Positions 39,077 to 48,698 of a stretch of DNA of 64,000 nucleotides are shown one piece after another (position 1 is the stretch's first letter; each line of letters opens with the position of its first letter). The position numbers and the translations under genes were made by a program. This stretch comes from Betaproteobacteria bacterium (lineage in GTDB: Bacteria; Pseudomonadota; Gammaproteobacteria; Burkholderiales; Thiobacillaceae): positions 55,467-119,466 of the forward strand of contig JACRAU010000024.1 in the NCBI GenBank assembly GCA_016234655.1, written 5' to 3'. The notes under the pieces were generated by a model, which saw only the letters and a list, made by a program, of their open reading frames with translations, made no database searches and was not told where the DNA came from.

Positions 39077-39517
39077 ATGCCCCGCCCGCCCAGCCAACCC
39101 CTGCGCCTGCGCAGCCTGCTCAAGGAAAACAGCAGCCTGGCGGCCTTGCTGCCCGAGGCCGAGCGCCTGCGCGAGCTCAATCGCCGTCTCGAGCGCGCGC
39201 TTGGGCCACGGCTTGCCCAGGCCTGCCGGGTGGCGGGCCTGCAAGGCGATGCGGCCGTCGTCTATTGCAGCAGCGGCGCGGTCGCGGCGCGGTTGCGGGC
39301 GCAATCGGCCACGGTCTTGCGTGCCCTGGTCCTGCCCGGCCAGACCCTGACCGAGCTGAAGATCAAGGTGCGGGCCGATTGGGCCGCGCCGCTCCGGGCC
39401 GAAAAACCGGGCATGGGCCGCGAGGCCCTGGCGGCGTGGGAGAGCTTGGAGGCCGAGGTGCACGACGAGGCATTGAAGGCCGCGGTCGCGCGCCTGATCC
39501 GGCATCAGCGCGGTTAG
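39077..39517 (+). CDS. DUF721/DciA-like protein
   Basis: A 146-residue protein of the DUF721 group, which includes DciA, a loader of the replicative helicase DnaB. Residues 1-45 are helical and basic, and the KH-like core has [20 protein letters not shown] and LTELKIKVR. The gene is divergent from secA, as in many gamma- and betaproteobacteria, and 9 bases before aroK. The DciA role is inferred by family; short members are not always verified. Confidence 0.8.
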   Translation: MPRPPSQPLRLRSLLKENSSLAALLPEAERLRELNRRLERALGPRLAQACRVAGLQGDAAVVYCSSGAVAARLRAQSATVLRALVLPGQTLTELKIKVRADWAAPLRAEKPGMGREALAAWESLEAEVHDEALKAAVARLIRHQRG

Positions 39518-39526
39518 AATATCCTC

Positions 39527-40108
39527 ATGAACTGTAATGACACCCAGACGCCGGCCGAGACCCCGGCGCCGACGAAACCGGCCGGCAGCATCTTTCTGGT
39601 CGGCCTGATGGGCGCCGGCAAGACCACCATCGGCCGGCTGCTGTCGCGTCATCGCGAGATGGAGTTCGTCGATTCCGATTACGAGATCGTCGCCCGTTGC
39701 GGCGTATCCATCCCGACCATCTTCGAGATCGAGGGCGAGGCCGGTTTCCGCAAGCGCGAGTCGGCCATGATCGACGAACTGACCCGGCGCTCCGGCATCG
39801 TGCTCGCCACCGGCGGCGGCGCGGTGCTCGACCCGGCCAACCGCGAGTACCTGAAGTCGCGCGGCACGGTCATCTATCTGCATTGCAATCCGCAAGAGCT
39901 TTATATGCGCACCCGGCACGACCGCAATCGTCCTTTGCTTCAGACCGAGGATCCGCTGGGCCGCTTGGAGGCGCTCTATGCCCAGCGCCATCCGCTCTAT
40001 CTGGAGGTGGCCGACGTGGTGATCGACAGCGGCAAGCAGAGCACCCACTGCCTGATACGCAAGCTCGAGGCTGAATTGGATCAGGCGCAGGACCGGCAAG
40101 CGGATTAA
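39527..40108 (+). CDS. aroK: Shikimate kinase
   Basis: A 193-residue P-loop kinase making shikimate-3-phosphate for chorismate. The Walker A motif GLMGAGKTTIG begins near residue 26. DSDYEI binds shikimate, GFRKRES and LATGGGAV are the other substrate motifs, and the LID has RNRPLLQ. An N-terminal extension of about 20 residues (Pro/Thr-rich) precedes the core. The usual partner aroB does not follow; a cluster of family A repeats does. Confidence 0.96.
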   Translation: MNCNDTQTPAETPAPTKPAGSIFLVGLMGAGKTTIGRLLSRHREMEFVDSDYEIVARCGVSIPTIFEIEGEAGFRKRESAMIDELTRRSGIVLATGGGAVLDPANREYLKSRGTVIYLHCNPQELYMRTRHDRNRPLLQTEDPLGRLEALYAQRHPLYLEVADVVIDSGKQSTHCLIRKLEAELDQAQDRQAD

Positions 40109-40117
40109 GAAGCTGTT

Positions 40118-40272
40118 TTAAAATCCTGTGGGAGCGGCCTCCTGGCCGCGAACAAACCCCCCACCCTATCGCCACACCGTCGTTCGGCCCCAGGAGGGGC
40201 CTCCTACAATATAAGGGGCGGCCTCCTGATCGCGATGCAGGCGGTTTCGCGGCCAGGAGGCCGCTCCCACAA
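40118..40272. repeat. Cluster of family A repeats between aroK and the VanZ gene
   Basis: Several units in both orientations: GTGGGAGCGGCCTCCTGGCC (40129 on), CCAGGAGGGGCCTCCTACAA (40190 on), GGGGCGGCCTCCTGATCGCG, and GGCCAGGAGGCCGCTCCCAC at the end. The outer units are inverted, giving a long imperfect palindrome at the 3' ends of two convergent genes. Confidence 0.75.
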
Positions 40273-40280
40273 GACGAGCG

Positions 40281-41339
40281 CTAACGCGCGCGCATTTTTT
40301 CGGCCGCAAGCAAGGCTAGCACGGCCAGGGCCAGATAAGGCCAGAGCGAGGCGGCCAGATCGGCCAGGCCGACGATGTTGAACGGGTTGGACTTGGGCAG
40401 CAGCAGATACTTGGCCAGGGTCAGCCGCAGCAACACGATGGCGGCCAACAGCGCGGCCGCCGTCGCGGCGCGGTGGCGGGCGGCCGGTGGCAGCATCAAC
40501 AGCCAATAAGCGCCGAAAAAACCGCCCAGCGTTTCGAGCGACAACATGCCGCCGAGCAGAGTCAGCTTCAAGAAGGTCGCCGCCAGCCAGAGCTTGAGCA
40601 GCAAGGCGCCGACAAAGAGCAAGGCCAGCGCGCCGGCATAGCGGCCCGGCCGCAGCAAGGCCGCGACGAAACTGCCCAAGGCGGCCATTTCCAGGAAGAT
40701 CGCCAGGCCCCAGGGCCAGTTCGGCCGGGCGATGGCCAGGCCGGCATCGAGCGGGCGCAGATAGGGGGGCAGCCAGCCCATGCCGGGAAAGGGCACCAGG
40801 CTGAATTGGGCCAGGGTCCAAAGCACCAGCAAGGACAGGCCGAGGCTGATGGCCGGGCTGGCGCGGAACCAATGGCCGCGCCAGCCGCGCACCCGATTCA
40901 GCCAAGCCATCCATTGCCCGTGCCGGCGCGACAGCACGGCGCCGAGCCAGGCGCCCAGGCCGTTCAACGCGATGTCCAGGTTGGAGGCGTTGCGCCCCGG
41001 CAGCAGCACCTGCGTGCTCTCCAGCGCCAGGCTGTAGCCGAGGCAGGCCAGGGCGCTCAGCGCGATCATGTGGCGCAGCCGGCCCCGGCTCAGGTATAAG
41101 GCCAGGACATAGCCCAGCGGCAGATAGACCAGCAGGTTGGTGGCCAGATCGGTGCGGGTGATGAATTGCGGCAGCGGCGCGGCCAGAAAGGCCGGCGTCC
41201 ACTCGGTCGCATCGCGCCAGTGGAACGGGTGCAGGCTGCCGTATAGCACCAGCAGGGCATAGCCGAGCAGGAAGAGGCTCAAACGGTGGCTGCGCAAAAA
41301 GGCGACGGGCACGATAGGGGCTCGGCTAAACTGATCCAA
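40281..41339 (-). CDS. VanZ-like family membrane protein
   Basis: A 352-residue polytopic protein with about eight to nine hydrophobic segments. The N-terminal half matches the VanZ-like family (YGSLHPFHWRD, DLATNLLVYLPLGYVLALYL, LESTQVLLPGRNASNLDIALN). The C-terminal half adds further membrane helices. VanZ itself gives low-level teicoplanin resistance, but most homologues have no known role; resistance should not be assumed. Divergent from the DHH gene. Confidence 0.82.
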   Translation of the reverse strand: MDQFSRAPIVPVAFLRSHRLSLFLLGYALLVLYGSLHPFHWRDATEWTPAFLAAPLPQFITRTDLATNLLVYLPLGYVLALYLSRGRLRHMIALSALACLGYSLALESTQVLLPGRNASNLDIALNGLGAWLGAVLSRRHGQWMAWLNRVRGWRGHWFRASPAISLGLSLLVLWTLAQFSLVPFPGMGWLPPYLRPLDAGLAIARPNWPWGLAIFLEMAALGSFVAALLRPGRYAGALALLFVGALLLKLWLAATFLKLTLLGGMLSLETLGGFFGAYWLLMLPPAARHRAATAAALLAAIVLLRLTLAKYLLLPKSNPFNIVGLADLAASLWPYLALAVLALLAAEKMRAR

Positions 41340-41357
41340 AAGGGAGGTGCTGACGAC

Positions 41358-42311
41358 ATGTTATACGATGCCTTCAACGGCGACGCGGACGGAATTTGCG
41401 CCCTGCTGCAACTGCGCCTGGCCGAGCCGGCCGACAGCGTCTTGGTGACCGGGGTCAAGCGCGACATCGGCCTGCTCGAACGGGTGCCGGCCCGGGCCGG
41501 CGATCAAGTGACCGCGCTCGACATCGCGGTGGAGCGCAACCGCGAAGCGCTGGATCGCCTGCTGGCCGCCGGGGCCAAGGTGCGCTGGTTCGACCACCAC
41601 AACAGCGGCGCGCTGCCGACCCATGCCAACTTCGAGCCGCATATCGATCTGGCCGCCGACATCTGCACCAGCCTGATCGTCGATCGTTTGCTCGATGGCG
41701 CGCAGCGGCCCTGGGCCGTGGTCGCGGCCTTCGGCGACAACATGGCCGACAGTGCCCGCCGGGCGGCCGAGCCGCTGGGGCTCGATGCCGCCGAGCTGGG
41801 GCAATTGCGCGAACTGGGCGAGCGCATCAACTACAACGCCTATGGCGAGACCGTGGCCGACCTGCATTTCCCGCCGGACACGTTGTACCGGCGGCTCCAT
41901 GACTATCGCGAGCCCTTCGCCTTTATCCGCGAGGCGCCGGAGTATCGAACCTTGAAGCAGGGCTACGCCGAGGACATGGCGCGGGCCTTCGATGTCGTCC
42001 CGTTCACGGTCAAGCACGGCGCCGCAGTGTATATGTTGCCTGACGCGGCATGGGCGCGGCGGGTGTCCGGTGCCTTCGCCAACGAATTGGCCCAGGCCCA
42101 CCCGCAGCGGGCGCATGCCTTGATCTCATTGGGGCACCATGGCGATTACGTGGTGAGCGTGCGCTCACCTTTGGATACCCGGCAAGGGGCGGATGTCTTA
42201 TGCCGGCAGTTCGAATCGGGTGGCGGCCGGGCGGCGGCGGCCGGCATCAACCGGCTGCCGGAAGCGGAATTGGAGCGGTTTATCCAGGCCTTCTACGCGG
42301 CTTTCACTTGA
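41358..42311 (+). CDS. DHH-superfamily phosphoesterase
   Basis: A 317-residue protein of the DHH/DHHA1 phosphoesterase fold. Metal-site motifs are FNGDADGICALLQL, ALDIAVERN and RWFDHHNSG, the DHH motif itself; a GHHGDYVVSVRS and GGGRAAAAGI motif marks the DHHA1 side. Relatives include nanoRNases/pAp phosphatases and c-di-AMP phosphodiesterases; the substrate is undetermined. GGGAGG is 10 bases before the ATG at 41358. Its 3' end overlaps the convergent symporter gene by 19 bases. Confidence 0.87.
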   Translation: MLYDAFNGDADGICALLQLRLAEPADSVLVTGVKRDIGLLERVPARAGDQVTALDIAVERNREALDRLLAAGAKVRWFDHHNSGALPTHANFEPHIDLAADICTSLIVDRLLDGAQRPWAVVAAFGDNMADSARRAAEPLGLDAAELGQLRELGERINYNAYGETVADLHFPPDTLYRRLHDYREPFAFIREAPEYRTLKQGYAEDMARAFDVVPFTVKHGAAVYMLPDAAWARRVSGAFANELAQAHPQRAHALISLGHHGDYVVSVRSPLDTRQGADVLCRQFESGGGRAAAAGINRLPEAELERFIQAFYAAFT

Positions 42312-43726
42312 TGCGGCCGGCTCGCCAGCGAGCCGAGCACCATGCCGACGAGGCTGAGCAGGAAGCCGACGAACTGCGGCGGAATCGCGTTGTCCGGCGC
42401 CAGGAATTCCAGCGGCAGCCAGCCGGCCAGGCCGAGCAGGATGGCGAGATAAGCGCCCTGGGTGGTGGCGCGCCGCCAATACAGGCCGGCCACCAAGGGC
42501 ACGAAGGCGACGACCAGGGTGACCTTGTAGGCGTTCTCCACCATCTGGTGGATGCCGGTCTCCTTGTCCAATGCCCACAGCGCATACAGCGTCACCAGCA
42601 CGGCGAAGCCGGCGACGACCCAGCGCGTCATCTTCAACAGCTTTTCTTCCGACATGTGCTTGCGCCGGGTGATGAAGTCCTTGATCACGTTTTCCGAAAT
42701 GGTGACCGAAGGGGCCAGCAGGGTGCCCGAGGCGGTGGACATGATCACGGCGAGCAGGGCGCCGTAGAAGATCACCTGGGCAGCGAGCGGCAGGTGCCCG
42801 GTGACCAGGCTGGGCAGGATCTTCTGCGAGTCCTCGGCGAGCAGTTGGCCGGTCATGGCCGGGTCGATCAGGTTGGCGGAATAGGCCAGGAACAAGGGCA
42901 CTGCGGCGAACAGGAAATAGGCCAGGCCGCCGAGCACCGTGCCCCAGACCGCCACGTTTTCGTTCTTCGAGGCGTTGGCGCGCTGAAATACGTCCTGTTG
43001 CGGGATGGAACCGAAGCCCATGGTCAGCAGGCCGGAGATGAAGGCGACCATGGCGATGGCATCGAGCTGGGGCCAGAAATTGAACTTGCCGTTTTGCGCC
43101 GCGTGTTCGATCACCGGCTGCACGCCGCCGGTCATGTCGCTGACCAGCCAGGCGATGTAGAACAGGCCGAGTACGATGACGATCATCTGGAAGAAGGTGG
43201 TGATCGCCACCGACCACATGCCGCCATAGAGTGTGTACATCAGCACCACGGCGGCGCCGATCAGGATGCCCTGGGCCTGGCTGATCTGGCCGTCCGACAG
43301 CACGTTGAACACCAGGCCGAGCGCGGTGATCTGGGCCGAGACCCAGCCCAGATAAGACAGCGCGATGGCGATGCCGGTGACCACCTCCACTTTCCGATCA
43401 TAACGTTCGCGGTAGAAATCGCCGATGGTGAGCAGGTTCATGCGGTAGAGCTTGCGCGCGAAGAACAGGCCGAACAGCACCAGGCACAGCGCGGCGCCGA
43501 AGGGGTCGGAGATCAGGCCGCCCAGGTCTTCCTCGATAAAGGTGGCGGGGATGCCCAGCACCGTCTCGGCGCCGAACCAGGTGGCGAAGACCATGGCCAG
43601 CACCATATACAGCGGCAAGCTGCGGCCGGCGGCGATGTAGTCCTTGGCGTTGTGCACCTTGGTCGCGGCATAGACGCCGAGGCCGATGGAGACGACCAGA
43701 TAGAGAATGACGAAGCCCAGCAGCAT
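42293..43726 (-). CDS. Sodium:solute symporter family protein
   Basis: A 477-residue SSS-family transporter with about 12-13 predicted membrane helices. AAGRSLPLYMVLAMVFATWFG and FGSIPQQDVFQRANASK are typical core blocks, along with STASGTLLAPSVTISENV, which contains the Na2-site serine/threonine. The family covers proline, pantothenate, acetate and other solutes; the substrate is not deducible. It follows ubiB by 23 bases on the same strand, so it is probably the distal gene of ubiJ-ubiB. Confidence 0.88.
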   Translation of the reverse strand: MLLGFVILYLVVSIGLGVYAATKVHNAKDYIAAGRSLPLYMVLAMVFATWFGAETVLGIPATFIEEDLGGLISDPFGAALCLVLFGLFFARKLYRMNLLTIGDFYRERYDRKVEVVTGIAIALSYLGWVSAQITALGLVFNVLSDGQISQAQGILIGAAVVLMYTLYGGMWSVAITTFFQMIVIVLGLFYIAWLVSDMTGGVQPVIEHAAQNGKFNFWPQLDAIAMVAFISGLLTMGFGSIPQQDVFQRANASKNENVAVWGTVLGGLAYFLFAAVPLFLAYSANLIDPAMTGQLLAEDSQKILPSLVTGHLPLAAQVIFYGALLAVIMSTASGTLLAPSVTISENVIKDFITRRKHMSEEKLLKMTRWVVAGFAVLVTLYALWALDKETGIHQMVENAYKVTLVVAFVPLVAGLYWRRATTQGAYLAILLGLAGWLPLEFLAPDNAIPPQFVGFLLSLVGMVLGSLASRPHQVKAA

Positions 43727-43749
43727 CGATACCCCCGTTCAACGTTTGC

Positions 43750-45264
43750 TCAGTGGATGACGTTCCAGATCAGGCCGGCGGCGAGCAGGGCGGCGATGAC
43801 CGTGAGCCAGCGATTGCGCCGGCGCTGTTCCGCCAGCATCAGCCCGAAGCCCTGTTCCAGCTTGGCCATGTGATCGCCGCGCAGGGCCTGGTGGGCCAGG
43901 CGCGGCAGTTGCGGCAACAGCACGCCCCAGCGCGGTGCCTCTTCCTGGAAGGTCTTGATCCAGCCGCGCCAGCCGATCTGCTCGCTCATCCAGCGCTCCA
44001 GATAAGGCTTGGCCGTGGCCCAGAGGTCGAGGTCGGGATCGAGCTGGCGGCCCAGGCCTTCGATATTGAGCAGGGTCTTCTGCAGCATCACCAGTTGCGG
44101 CTGAATCTCCATGCCGAAGCGGCGCGAGGTCTGGAACAGGCGGAGCAGCACCTTGCCGAAGGCGATCTCCTTCAATGGCCGGTCGAACACCGGCTCGCAC
44201 ACCGCGCGGATCGCCGCCTCGAATTCGTCGACCCGCGTTTCCTTGGGCACCCAGCCGGCATCCCAGTGGGCCTGGGCCACGCGCTTGTAGTCGCGGCGGA
44301 AGAAGGCGAGAAAGTTCTGCGCCAGGTAGTTCTTGTCGGTGTCGTTCAGCGTACCCATGATGCCGAAGTCGAGCGCGACATACTTGCCGTCGTCCTGCAC
44401 CAGGATGTTGCCGGGGTGCATGTCGGCGTGGAAATAACCGTCGCGGAAGACCTGGGTAAAGAATATCTCGACGCCGGCGCGGGCGAGCTTGGGAATATCG
44501 ACGCCGCGATGGCGCAGCACCTCGACCTGCGAGATCGGCACGCCGTCCATCCAGCTCATCGTCATCACTTCCGGCGTGCAGTAATCCCAATACACCTCGG
44601 GCACGGCGAGCAGGGGCGAGTGCTCGAAGTTGCGCCGCAATTGGGCGCAGTTGGCCGCCTCGCGGATCAGGTCCAGCTCGTCGTCCAGGTGCTTGGCGAA
44701 CTCGGCCACCACCTCGCGCGGCTTCAGCCGTTTGCCGTCCGACCACAGGTGTTCCAGCAGGGCGGCGGCGACATTCAATAGCGCCAGGTCCTTGGTGATC
44801 ACCCGGGCGATGCCCGGGCGCAACACCTTCACCGCCACCGCCTCGCCCGACTTCAAACGGGCGCGGTGGACCTGGGCGACCGAGGCCGAGGCGACCGGTT
44901 CGCGGGCGAACTCGGCGAACACTTCGTCCGCTTCGCGGCCATAGGCGCGGCGCAATACCGTGAGCGCCTGCTCCGAGGGAAAGGGCGGCACCCGGTCTTG
45001 CAAGCGGGCGAGTTCGTCGGCGAGGTCGAGCGGGATCAGGTCGCGCCGGGTCGACAGCACCTGGCCGAACTTGACGAAGATCGGGCCGAGCGCTTCGAGC
45101 GCCAGGCGCAGGCGCACGGCGCGCGGCTGGCTGAAGCGGCGCCAGAAGAACAGCGTGCGCATGGCCCAGCGCACCAGCCTGACCCGCTCGTGGCCGAGGA
45201 AGAATTCGTCCAGGCCGTAGCGGGCGGCGACGAACCAAATCTTGAACAAGCGCAGCACGCGCAC
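43750..45264 (-). CDS. ubiB: Ubiquinone biosynthesis atypical kinase UbiB
   Basis: A 504-residue ABC1/ADCK-type protein required for ubiquinone synthesis. The signature [14 protein letters not shown] is the KxGQ motif, the kinase-like core has [18 protein letters not shown] and ALDFGIMGT, and two C-terminal hydrophobic helices (ending in [12 protein letters not shown]) anchor it in the inner membrane. It starts with GTG at 45264, 2 bases after the ubiJ stop, so the two are coupled. Confidence 0.96.
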   Translation of the reverse strand: MRVLRLFKIWFVAARYGLDEFFLGHERVRLVRWAMRTLFFWRRFSQPRAVRLRLALEALGPIFVKFGQVLSTRRDLIPLDLADELARLQDRVPPFPSEQALTVLRRAYGREADEVFAEFAREPVASASVAQVHRARLKSGEAVAVKVLRPGIARVITKDLALLNVAAALLEHLWSDGKRLKPREVVAEFAKHLDDELDLIREAANCAQLRRNFEHSPLLAVPEVYWDYCTPEVMTMSWMDGVPISQVEVLRHRGVDIPKLARAGVEIFFTQVFRDGYFHADMHPGNILVQDDGKYVALDFGIMGTLNDTDKNYLAQNFLAFFRRDYKRVAQAHWDAGWVPKETRVDEFEAAIRAVCEPVFDRPLKEIAFGKVLLRLFQTSRRFGMEIQPQLVMLQKTLLNIEGLGRQLDPDLDLWATAKPYLERWMSEQIGWRGWIKTFQEEAPRWGVLLPQLPRLAHQALRGDHMAKLEQGFGLMLAEQRRRNRWLTVIAALLAAGLIWNVIH

Positions 45265-45266
45265 GT

Positions 45267-45839
45267 CTATCGCTCCCGCCGCTCAAGCAGGGCGACGCGG
45301 GTCTCCAGCCTCGCCGTGTCGTCGCGCAGGGTATCCACCGCGTGCATGAATTCGGCCACGGCCTCTTTGCTCGCCAAGACATCGGCCTCATGCACCAGAT
45401 ATTCCGAAACCGACTTCGCCGCGCTCTCTTGTGCCTTGGCCTGCCAGTCGTGCCAAGCGGCCATGCCGTCCACCACGCGGGCGGCCAGGATGTCGCCCAG
45501 ATATGGCCGCAAGGCCAGGGCCAGGTCGATGGCGGCGAAGGCATTGCGGATATCGGCCGCGAGCAGGCCGTCGCCTTCGGCCTGCGCTTCGCTCAAGGCC
45601 TGGCGTTCACCCGCGAGCAGGCGCAAGAGCAGGGCCGGGGTGAGGCGAATCTCGGTCGCGATCTCGGCGCCTTCGGGCACGGCCAGGACATTGCCGTCGG
45701 CCTCGATCCGGGCGGCGAAGAGGGGCGCGATCAAGTTCAAGCGGAAGGTCTTGCCGGCATGTCGGTTCAGCATGCCACGCGCCGCCGGCTGCTCGGCCAG
45801 CAGGCGATGGAGGACGATGACGATGGGGGCGGACAGCAT
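45267..45839 (-). CDS. ubiJ: Ubiquinone biosynthesis accessory factor UbiJ (SCP2 domain)
   Basis: A 190-residue cytoplasmic lipid-binding factor of the Ubi metabolon. It has an N-terminal SCP2-like domain ([21 protein letters not shown] and [15 protein letters not shown]), then amphipathic helices and a coiled coil ([20 protein letters not shown]), as in other UbiJ proteins. The start at 45839 gives the family [14 protein letters not shown]. In many proteobacteria ubiE precedes ubiJ; here a divergent mtnA does. Confidence 0.9.
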   Translation of the reverse strand: MLSAPIVIVLHRLLAEQPAARGMLNRHAGKTFRLNLIAPLFAARIEADGNVLAVPEGAEIATEIRLTPALLLRLLAGERQALSEAQAEGDGLLAADIRNAFAAIDLALALRPYLGDILAARVVDGMAAWHDWQAKAQESAAKSVSEYLVHEADVLASKEAVAEFMHAVDTLRDDTARLETRVALLERRER

Positions 45840-45908
45840 AGGCGCGATTGTAACCGCTTGCCTGAAAGGCCGCCCGCCCTTACTCTCGCCGGCAACACGA
45901 GGAAAATA

Positions 45909-46993
<1,085 letters not shown>

Positions 46994-46997
<4 letters not shown>

Positions 46998-47656
46998 ATC
47001 CCAGAAAAATAAATCCCAGCGATCTGCGGCAACAAGTGGCCGATACCGCCCGGCTCAGCGTCGAGCGCGGCCTCAATCAAGGCAGCTCGGGCAACGTCAG
47101 CGTGCGCTGCGGCATGGGCATGCTGATCACGCCGAGCGGCTTGGCCACCGACGCGCTGGGGCCGAACGACATCGTCTATCTGCCGTTCGACGGCGAGGCC
47201 GAGGGCGACTTGCCGCCCTCGAGCGAATGGCGCTTTCACCGCGACATCTACCTCAATCGGCCCGAGGCCAACGCCGTGGTGCACGTCCATTCGTCCTTCG
47301 CCGTTTCGCTCTCCTGCCTGCGCCGTGGCGTCCCGCCCTTCCACTACATGGTGGCGCTGGCCGGCGGCAAGGACATCCATTGCGCCGAATACGCGACCTT
47401 CGGCACCCAGGCCCTGTCCGACCACATCCTCGAAGCGCTGGCCGGCCGTTATGCGTGTCTGATGGCCAATCACGGCCTGGTCGCCCTCGGCGAGACCGCC
47501 GAGCGCGCGCTCTATATCGCCTTGGAGGTCGAGGTCTTGTGCGAGCAGTTCTGGCGCGCCTCGCTGTTGGGGCAGCCGGTATTTCTGACCGATGCCGAGA
47601 TGGCCGAGGCGATCGAGCGCTTCAAATCCTACGGCAAACGTCGGGCACGGCCTTAG
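46994..47656 (+). CDS. Class II aldolase (candidate 5-methylthioribulose/5-deoxyribulose-1-phosphate aldolase)
   Basis: A 220-residue zinc-dependent aldolase/adducin-fold enzyme. Zinc ligands His97, His99 (HVHSSF) and His160 (NHGL) and the catalytic Glu78 (SSEWRFH) sit 5 residues after their counterparts in E. coli FucA. Being coupled to mtnA, it most likely cleaves the MtnA product to dihydroxyacetone phosphate and an aldehyde (the DHAP shunt). The alternative is MtnB, which shares the fold but dehydrates; MtnB is similar in length, so sequence comparison is needed to decide. Confidence 0.85.
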
Positions 47657-47668
47657 GCGTGGTGGAAT

Positions 47669-47692
47669 AAAAAACGGGCGCCGAAGCGCCCG
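47669..47692 (-). terminator. Intrinsic terminator of the riboswitch-controlled gene
   Basis: On the minus strand: CGGGCGC-TTCG-GCGCCCG followed by six T (47674-47669), 27 bases after the stop of the secreted Thr/Asp-rich protein gene. The stem could also end the plus-strand aldolase transcript, but there is no T-run that way. Confidence 0.9.
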
Positions 47693-47718
47693 AATCGGGT
47701 GGTTTCATCTACCTGCGG

Positions 47719-48396
47719 CTACTTGGTCGCAGGCTTTGGAGGAGCCTGGGAAGGCAGAGGCTTCTTGTCATCGTCGTCGTCCTCGTCCTTGTCGGTGTCT
47801 TCCTCGACGGGGCGCAAGCGCTTCGTGCGCTCGGCGCCGCCATCGTCGTCGTCGGTGATGCTGTTGCGCAGCAGGTGCTCGGCCAGGCCTTCGTGTTCGC
47901 GGTTCTGGCCGGTCAGGCTGCAATCGGTGCGGGTGGTGGTGCCGTCGAATATCTGCGTGGTGTTGGTGAAGGCGCCCTTCTTGGTGGTCGTGCACTTACG
48001 CGCCAGGGTCGAACCGTCCTTACGCACGACCGAGGTGTCCACCTTGCCGGTTACGTCGATGGTGAAGCCGGTCTTGGTCGCGAGCAGGGTGCCGGCTAGC
48101 GAGGTGGTGCCGTTATGCACGTCGCCGTTGCGCAACACGCAGTCCTTCAGCGTGGTCGTGGTGTCGATCACGCCGGTGGTGGTGTCCCAGGTGCCGGTCA
48201 GGGTGCGCGTGCCGCCGCCCGAGCAACGGTCGTCGGTTTTCAGCGCAGTGGGCTTGGGTGCGGGTTTCGCCGGGGCGGGCGCGGTGTCCGTCGGCGGGGG
48301 CGTCGTGGTGGTGGGCGTGCTCTCCACGGCCAGGGCGGAGGCGGAGAAGAGGCCTGCTGTCAGCAAGGCCCCAATGAGGCGGATCGGTTTGTTCAT
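47719..48396 (-). CDS. Secreted Thr-rich, Asp-tailed protein of unknown function
   Basis: A 225-residue protein with a clear signal peptide (about 1-23, cleavage after ASALA). The mature part has a Thr/Pro linker (about 24-52), then a beta-rich Thr-heavy core with four cysteines (DRCSGG, LKDCVLR, ARKCTTT, RTDCSLT) that could form two disulfides, and a very acidic Asp/Glu tail (DDDDGG, DKDEDDDDDKK) before a basic Pro-rich end. I know no family. A c-di-GMP-I riboswitch lies in its leader, so it is probably an extracellular or envelope factor tied to the sessile/motile switch. The Asp run could bind calcium. Confidence 0.85.
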   Translation of the reverse strand: MNKPIRLIGALLTAGLFSASALAVESTPTTTTPPPTDTAPAPAKPAPKPTALKTDDRCSGGGTRTLTGTWDTTTGVIDTTTTLKDCVLRNGDVHNGTTSLAGTLLATKTGFTIDVTGKVDTSVVRKDGSTLARKCTTTKKGAFTNTTQIFDGTTTRTDCSLTGQNREHEGLAEHLLRNSITDDDDGGAERTKRLRPVEEDTDKDEDDDDDKKPLPSQAPPKPATK

Positions 48397-48400
48397 GTCA

Positions 48401-48441
48401 CTCTCCTAAAAAGTTTCCAACAATGGAGAGCGGGCTGCTTA
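48401..48441 (-). promoter_or_regulatory. Expression platform: Shine-Dalgarno-sequestering hairpin
   Basis: On the minus strand CTCTCC (48430-48425) is perfectly complementary to the Shine-Dalgarno GGAGAG (48406-48401), 4 bases before the ATG. Just upstream CCCGCT can instead pair with AGCGGG, which belongs to the 3' strand of the aptamer. The two pairings compete, giving a plausible translational switch in which ligand binding would hide the ribosome site. Confidence 0.6.
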
Positions 48442-48524
48442 GGCAATCCCGCTGTCATAGGCCAGAGGCCCTTAGACCGGAGACTTTGCGTCCCCACCTT
48501 TCGGTGGGTTTGCTAGTGTCTGCC
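48442..48524 (-). promoter_or_regulatory. Cyclic di-GMP-I (GEMM-I) riboswitch aptamer
   Basis: Read on the minus strand the conserved elements appear in order: CACTAGCAAACCC, a GAAA tetraloop hairpin (CCACCGAAAGGTGG), GGACGCAAAGTCTCCGG, TCTAAGG, a second hairpin, and GACAGCGGGATTGCC closing P1 with GGCA at the 5' end. These match the GEMM-I consensus (GCAAACC, GACGCAAAGCC, CCGGCCUAA, AGCGGGGUUGCC). It controls the secreted protein gene about 45 bases downstream. Confidence 0.9.
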
Positions 48525-48698
48525 AGGCCACTATCGCAAATGAAGGCCGTTCAAGCAAGGGAATATTCGACAAAGCGCATATCCCTGGATTTCACTTGCT
48601 TGGCTACATGCTAGGCGGCGATCGAGCGCTTGTGGGTTTTCTGAAACAGGCTGTTACTTCTTGTCGAAATACGCTTACAGGGATGTAACCGGCCGGTC

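Noticed and set aside
40118..40272. Repeat cluster as a CRISPR array
   Set aside because: Units are in both orientations, unequal and without regular unique spacers; no cas genes nearby.
40281..41339. VanZ-like gene as a glycopeptide resistance determinant
   Set aside because: Only fold-family similarity; no van genes nearby and the host is evidently Gram-negative (LPS and TolC genes).
42208..42220. GTTCGAATC resembling a tRNA T-loop
   Set aside because: It lies in the DHH phosphoesterase coding sequence, with no surrounding cloverleaf.
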